Both the position numbers and the translations under genes were made by a program. A stretch of DNA of 64,000 nucleotides, from NCBI GenBank assembly GCA_963678675.1, contig OY783192.1:32953250-33017249 (forward strand). The letters are read 5' to 3'. Under the pieces are notes generated by a model, which saw only the letters and a list, made by a program, of their open reading frames with translations, searched no databases and was not told where the DNA came from. This stretch comes from Xiphydria camelus. Lineage: Eukaryota; Arthropoda; Insecta; Hymenoptera; Xiphydriidae. This document shows, piece by piece, positions 63,132-64,000 of the stretch. Every line of letters begins with the position of its first letter. Position 1 is the first letter of the stretch.

Positions 63132-64000
63132 CGTAGGTTTCACGCTCGTTTCTAGACGCCCTCAAAAGTATCCCTTCACTCCGCAAAGATTGTCTCTGAA
63201 GGAATCTTAACGAAATTCCTTCTGCCGCGAAAACACAACCTCTCTATCGGCGTTGTACTCGTATTTCTGTTCCACGTAATTAAATTCACGTCTCCAGCGA
63301 GAAACAATGCCGATAGAATCGTAGCTTTGCGACAATAGGAATGTCATCGGAGAATTTCTAATTCGTATAACTTCTTCGCTTCCCCTCTCACTTATATTAT
63401 ACGAAATCTCTCTCGGGGTATACCTACACAGCGCCGCCGCGCGAATTTACATGCGACTCCCGTACTAGGAAACGTCATTGAGGAATGCATAAATAATTAT
63501 TACACGCTCGCGTACGCGATGAAAATCTCGTCGAGCCTCCTCTCGTCCGTGAAGTGATCAGGTACTTATTCCGCGTGCTGATCTATCGTACGAGAATGGA
63601 AGCTAGTCCCCGTCGATGCGCTGCCACCGTACAATTTCCATGCCGTCAAATCCCTGCAGCATCTCGGGACCGTCAGCGAGCAGGGAGACACTCCTCATGG
63701 GAGATGATGGTTTTACGAGGATGCTTCATCATCGGAAAACGTATGTATGTGACGGGACTCCCATGGCAATGCTTGTGAGTAATTAATGCGCTGGTATATG
63801 TATGCGTGTATCATCTACACGTATCGGAGACATTCGCTTTATCGTTATCTTTTCAATGGATCAAGAATGTTTCATGCGAAATAATTGAACGTGTTTATAT
63901 GATACGATCCTTTTGATCATTTGAATGTCGGAGGACAAAGGGATATTATGTGTTTCATTTTTTTTTAGATTTTTTATCTTGTGCGATACCAATTGCGATA
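63132..64000. other. Unique DNA, no gene recognised
   Basis: A 74-codon plus frame at 63554-63778 has no recognised domain. Nothing else is seen up to the window edge. Confidence 0.5.

Noticed and set aside
1..64000. tRNA, rRNA or snRNA genes
   Set aside because: No convincing B-box with paired arms or conserved rRNA words was seen by eye. A covariance-model scan would be decisive and could not be run.

Overview
This window looks like nuclear DNA of an insect, probably a hymenopteran and plausibly an ant. The evidence is base composition and repeat content: CpG-rich stretches with many CGCG runs alternate with AT-rich islands of short transposons, there are many long (GA)n microsatellites, and a TTAGG-type (arthropod telomere-like) repeat is present. 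The organism call is inference. No bacterial operon, rRNA or tRNA was recognised.

No protein-coding gene can be supported. Open frames are short. In the GC-rich parts they are Arg/Ser/Pro-rich and overlap on both strands, as expected by chance in CpG-rich DNA. In the AT-rich parts they lie inside transposons. The window is therefore best read as intergenic or intronic sequence, and it is mainly a record of miniature inverted-repeat transposable elements (MITEs) inserted into one another. All letters used here for families (A, B, C and so on) are local labels, not database names.

Main repeat groups. (1) A clan whose ends read CACTGAGARAAA, usually next to TA, with interiors that look unrelated: families A (8 copies), B (9 copies or pieces), C, D, E, H, I, L, N, P, Q and S. 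(2) A clan ending in CACGGARAAA: W, X, Y, V, DD, J, G. (3) Family K, ending in CACTGTAAA, 7 copies. (4) Family F, ending in CCCAGGCGGAAAA, with arms full of ATATGGATTATAT-like sequence, 8 copies or pieces. (5) Singletons: two pogo/Tigger-like elements, one piggyBac-like TTAA insertion, one relic that may be a mariner end, several long hairpins, and a 639-base inverted repeat.

Layout. 1-2.45 kb is CpG-rich unique DNA. 2.45-7 kb holds A, a C/B chimera, E, J and B copies. 9.4-14.2 kb holds B, J, F, D and a B/D chimera. 15.5-18.8 kb is a nest of R, F and hairpins. 20-25 kb is L, A, S and N. 25-26 kb is A followed by a V/Q/U nest. 28-34 kb is I, N, A, S, C, P and hairpins. 35.4-36.4 kb is a four-element nest (W containing X containing Y, plus R2). 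38-43 kb is M8, J, A, B, E, F and tandem duplications. 43-48.5 kb has three tandem-repeat blocks, a twice-interrupted B and the 639-base inverted repeat. 49.5-57 kb is B, W, F, A, Q, G, the possible mariner relic and the first pogo-like element. 57.8-63.1 kb has H, three K copies and the second pogo-like element. CpG-rich sequence with nothing recognised separates the islands.

Nothing here works together as a pathway. The value of the window is that repeated families serve as each other's empty sites, so several insertions can be bounded to the base, target-site duplications read off, and a relative order of transposition deduced.
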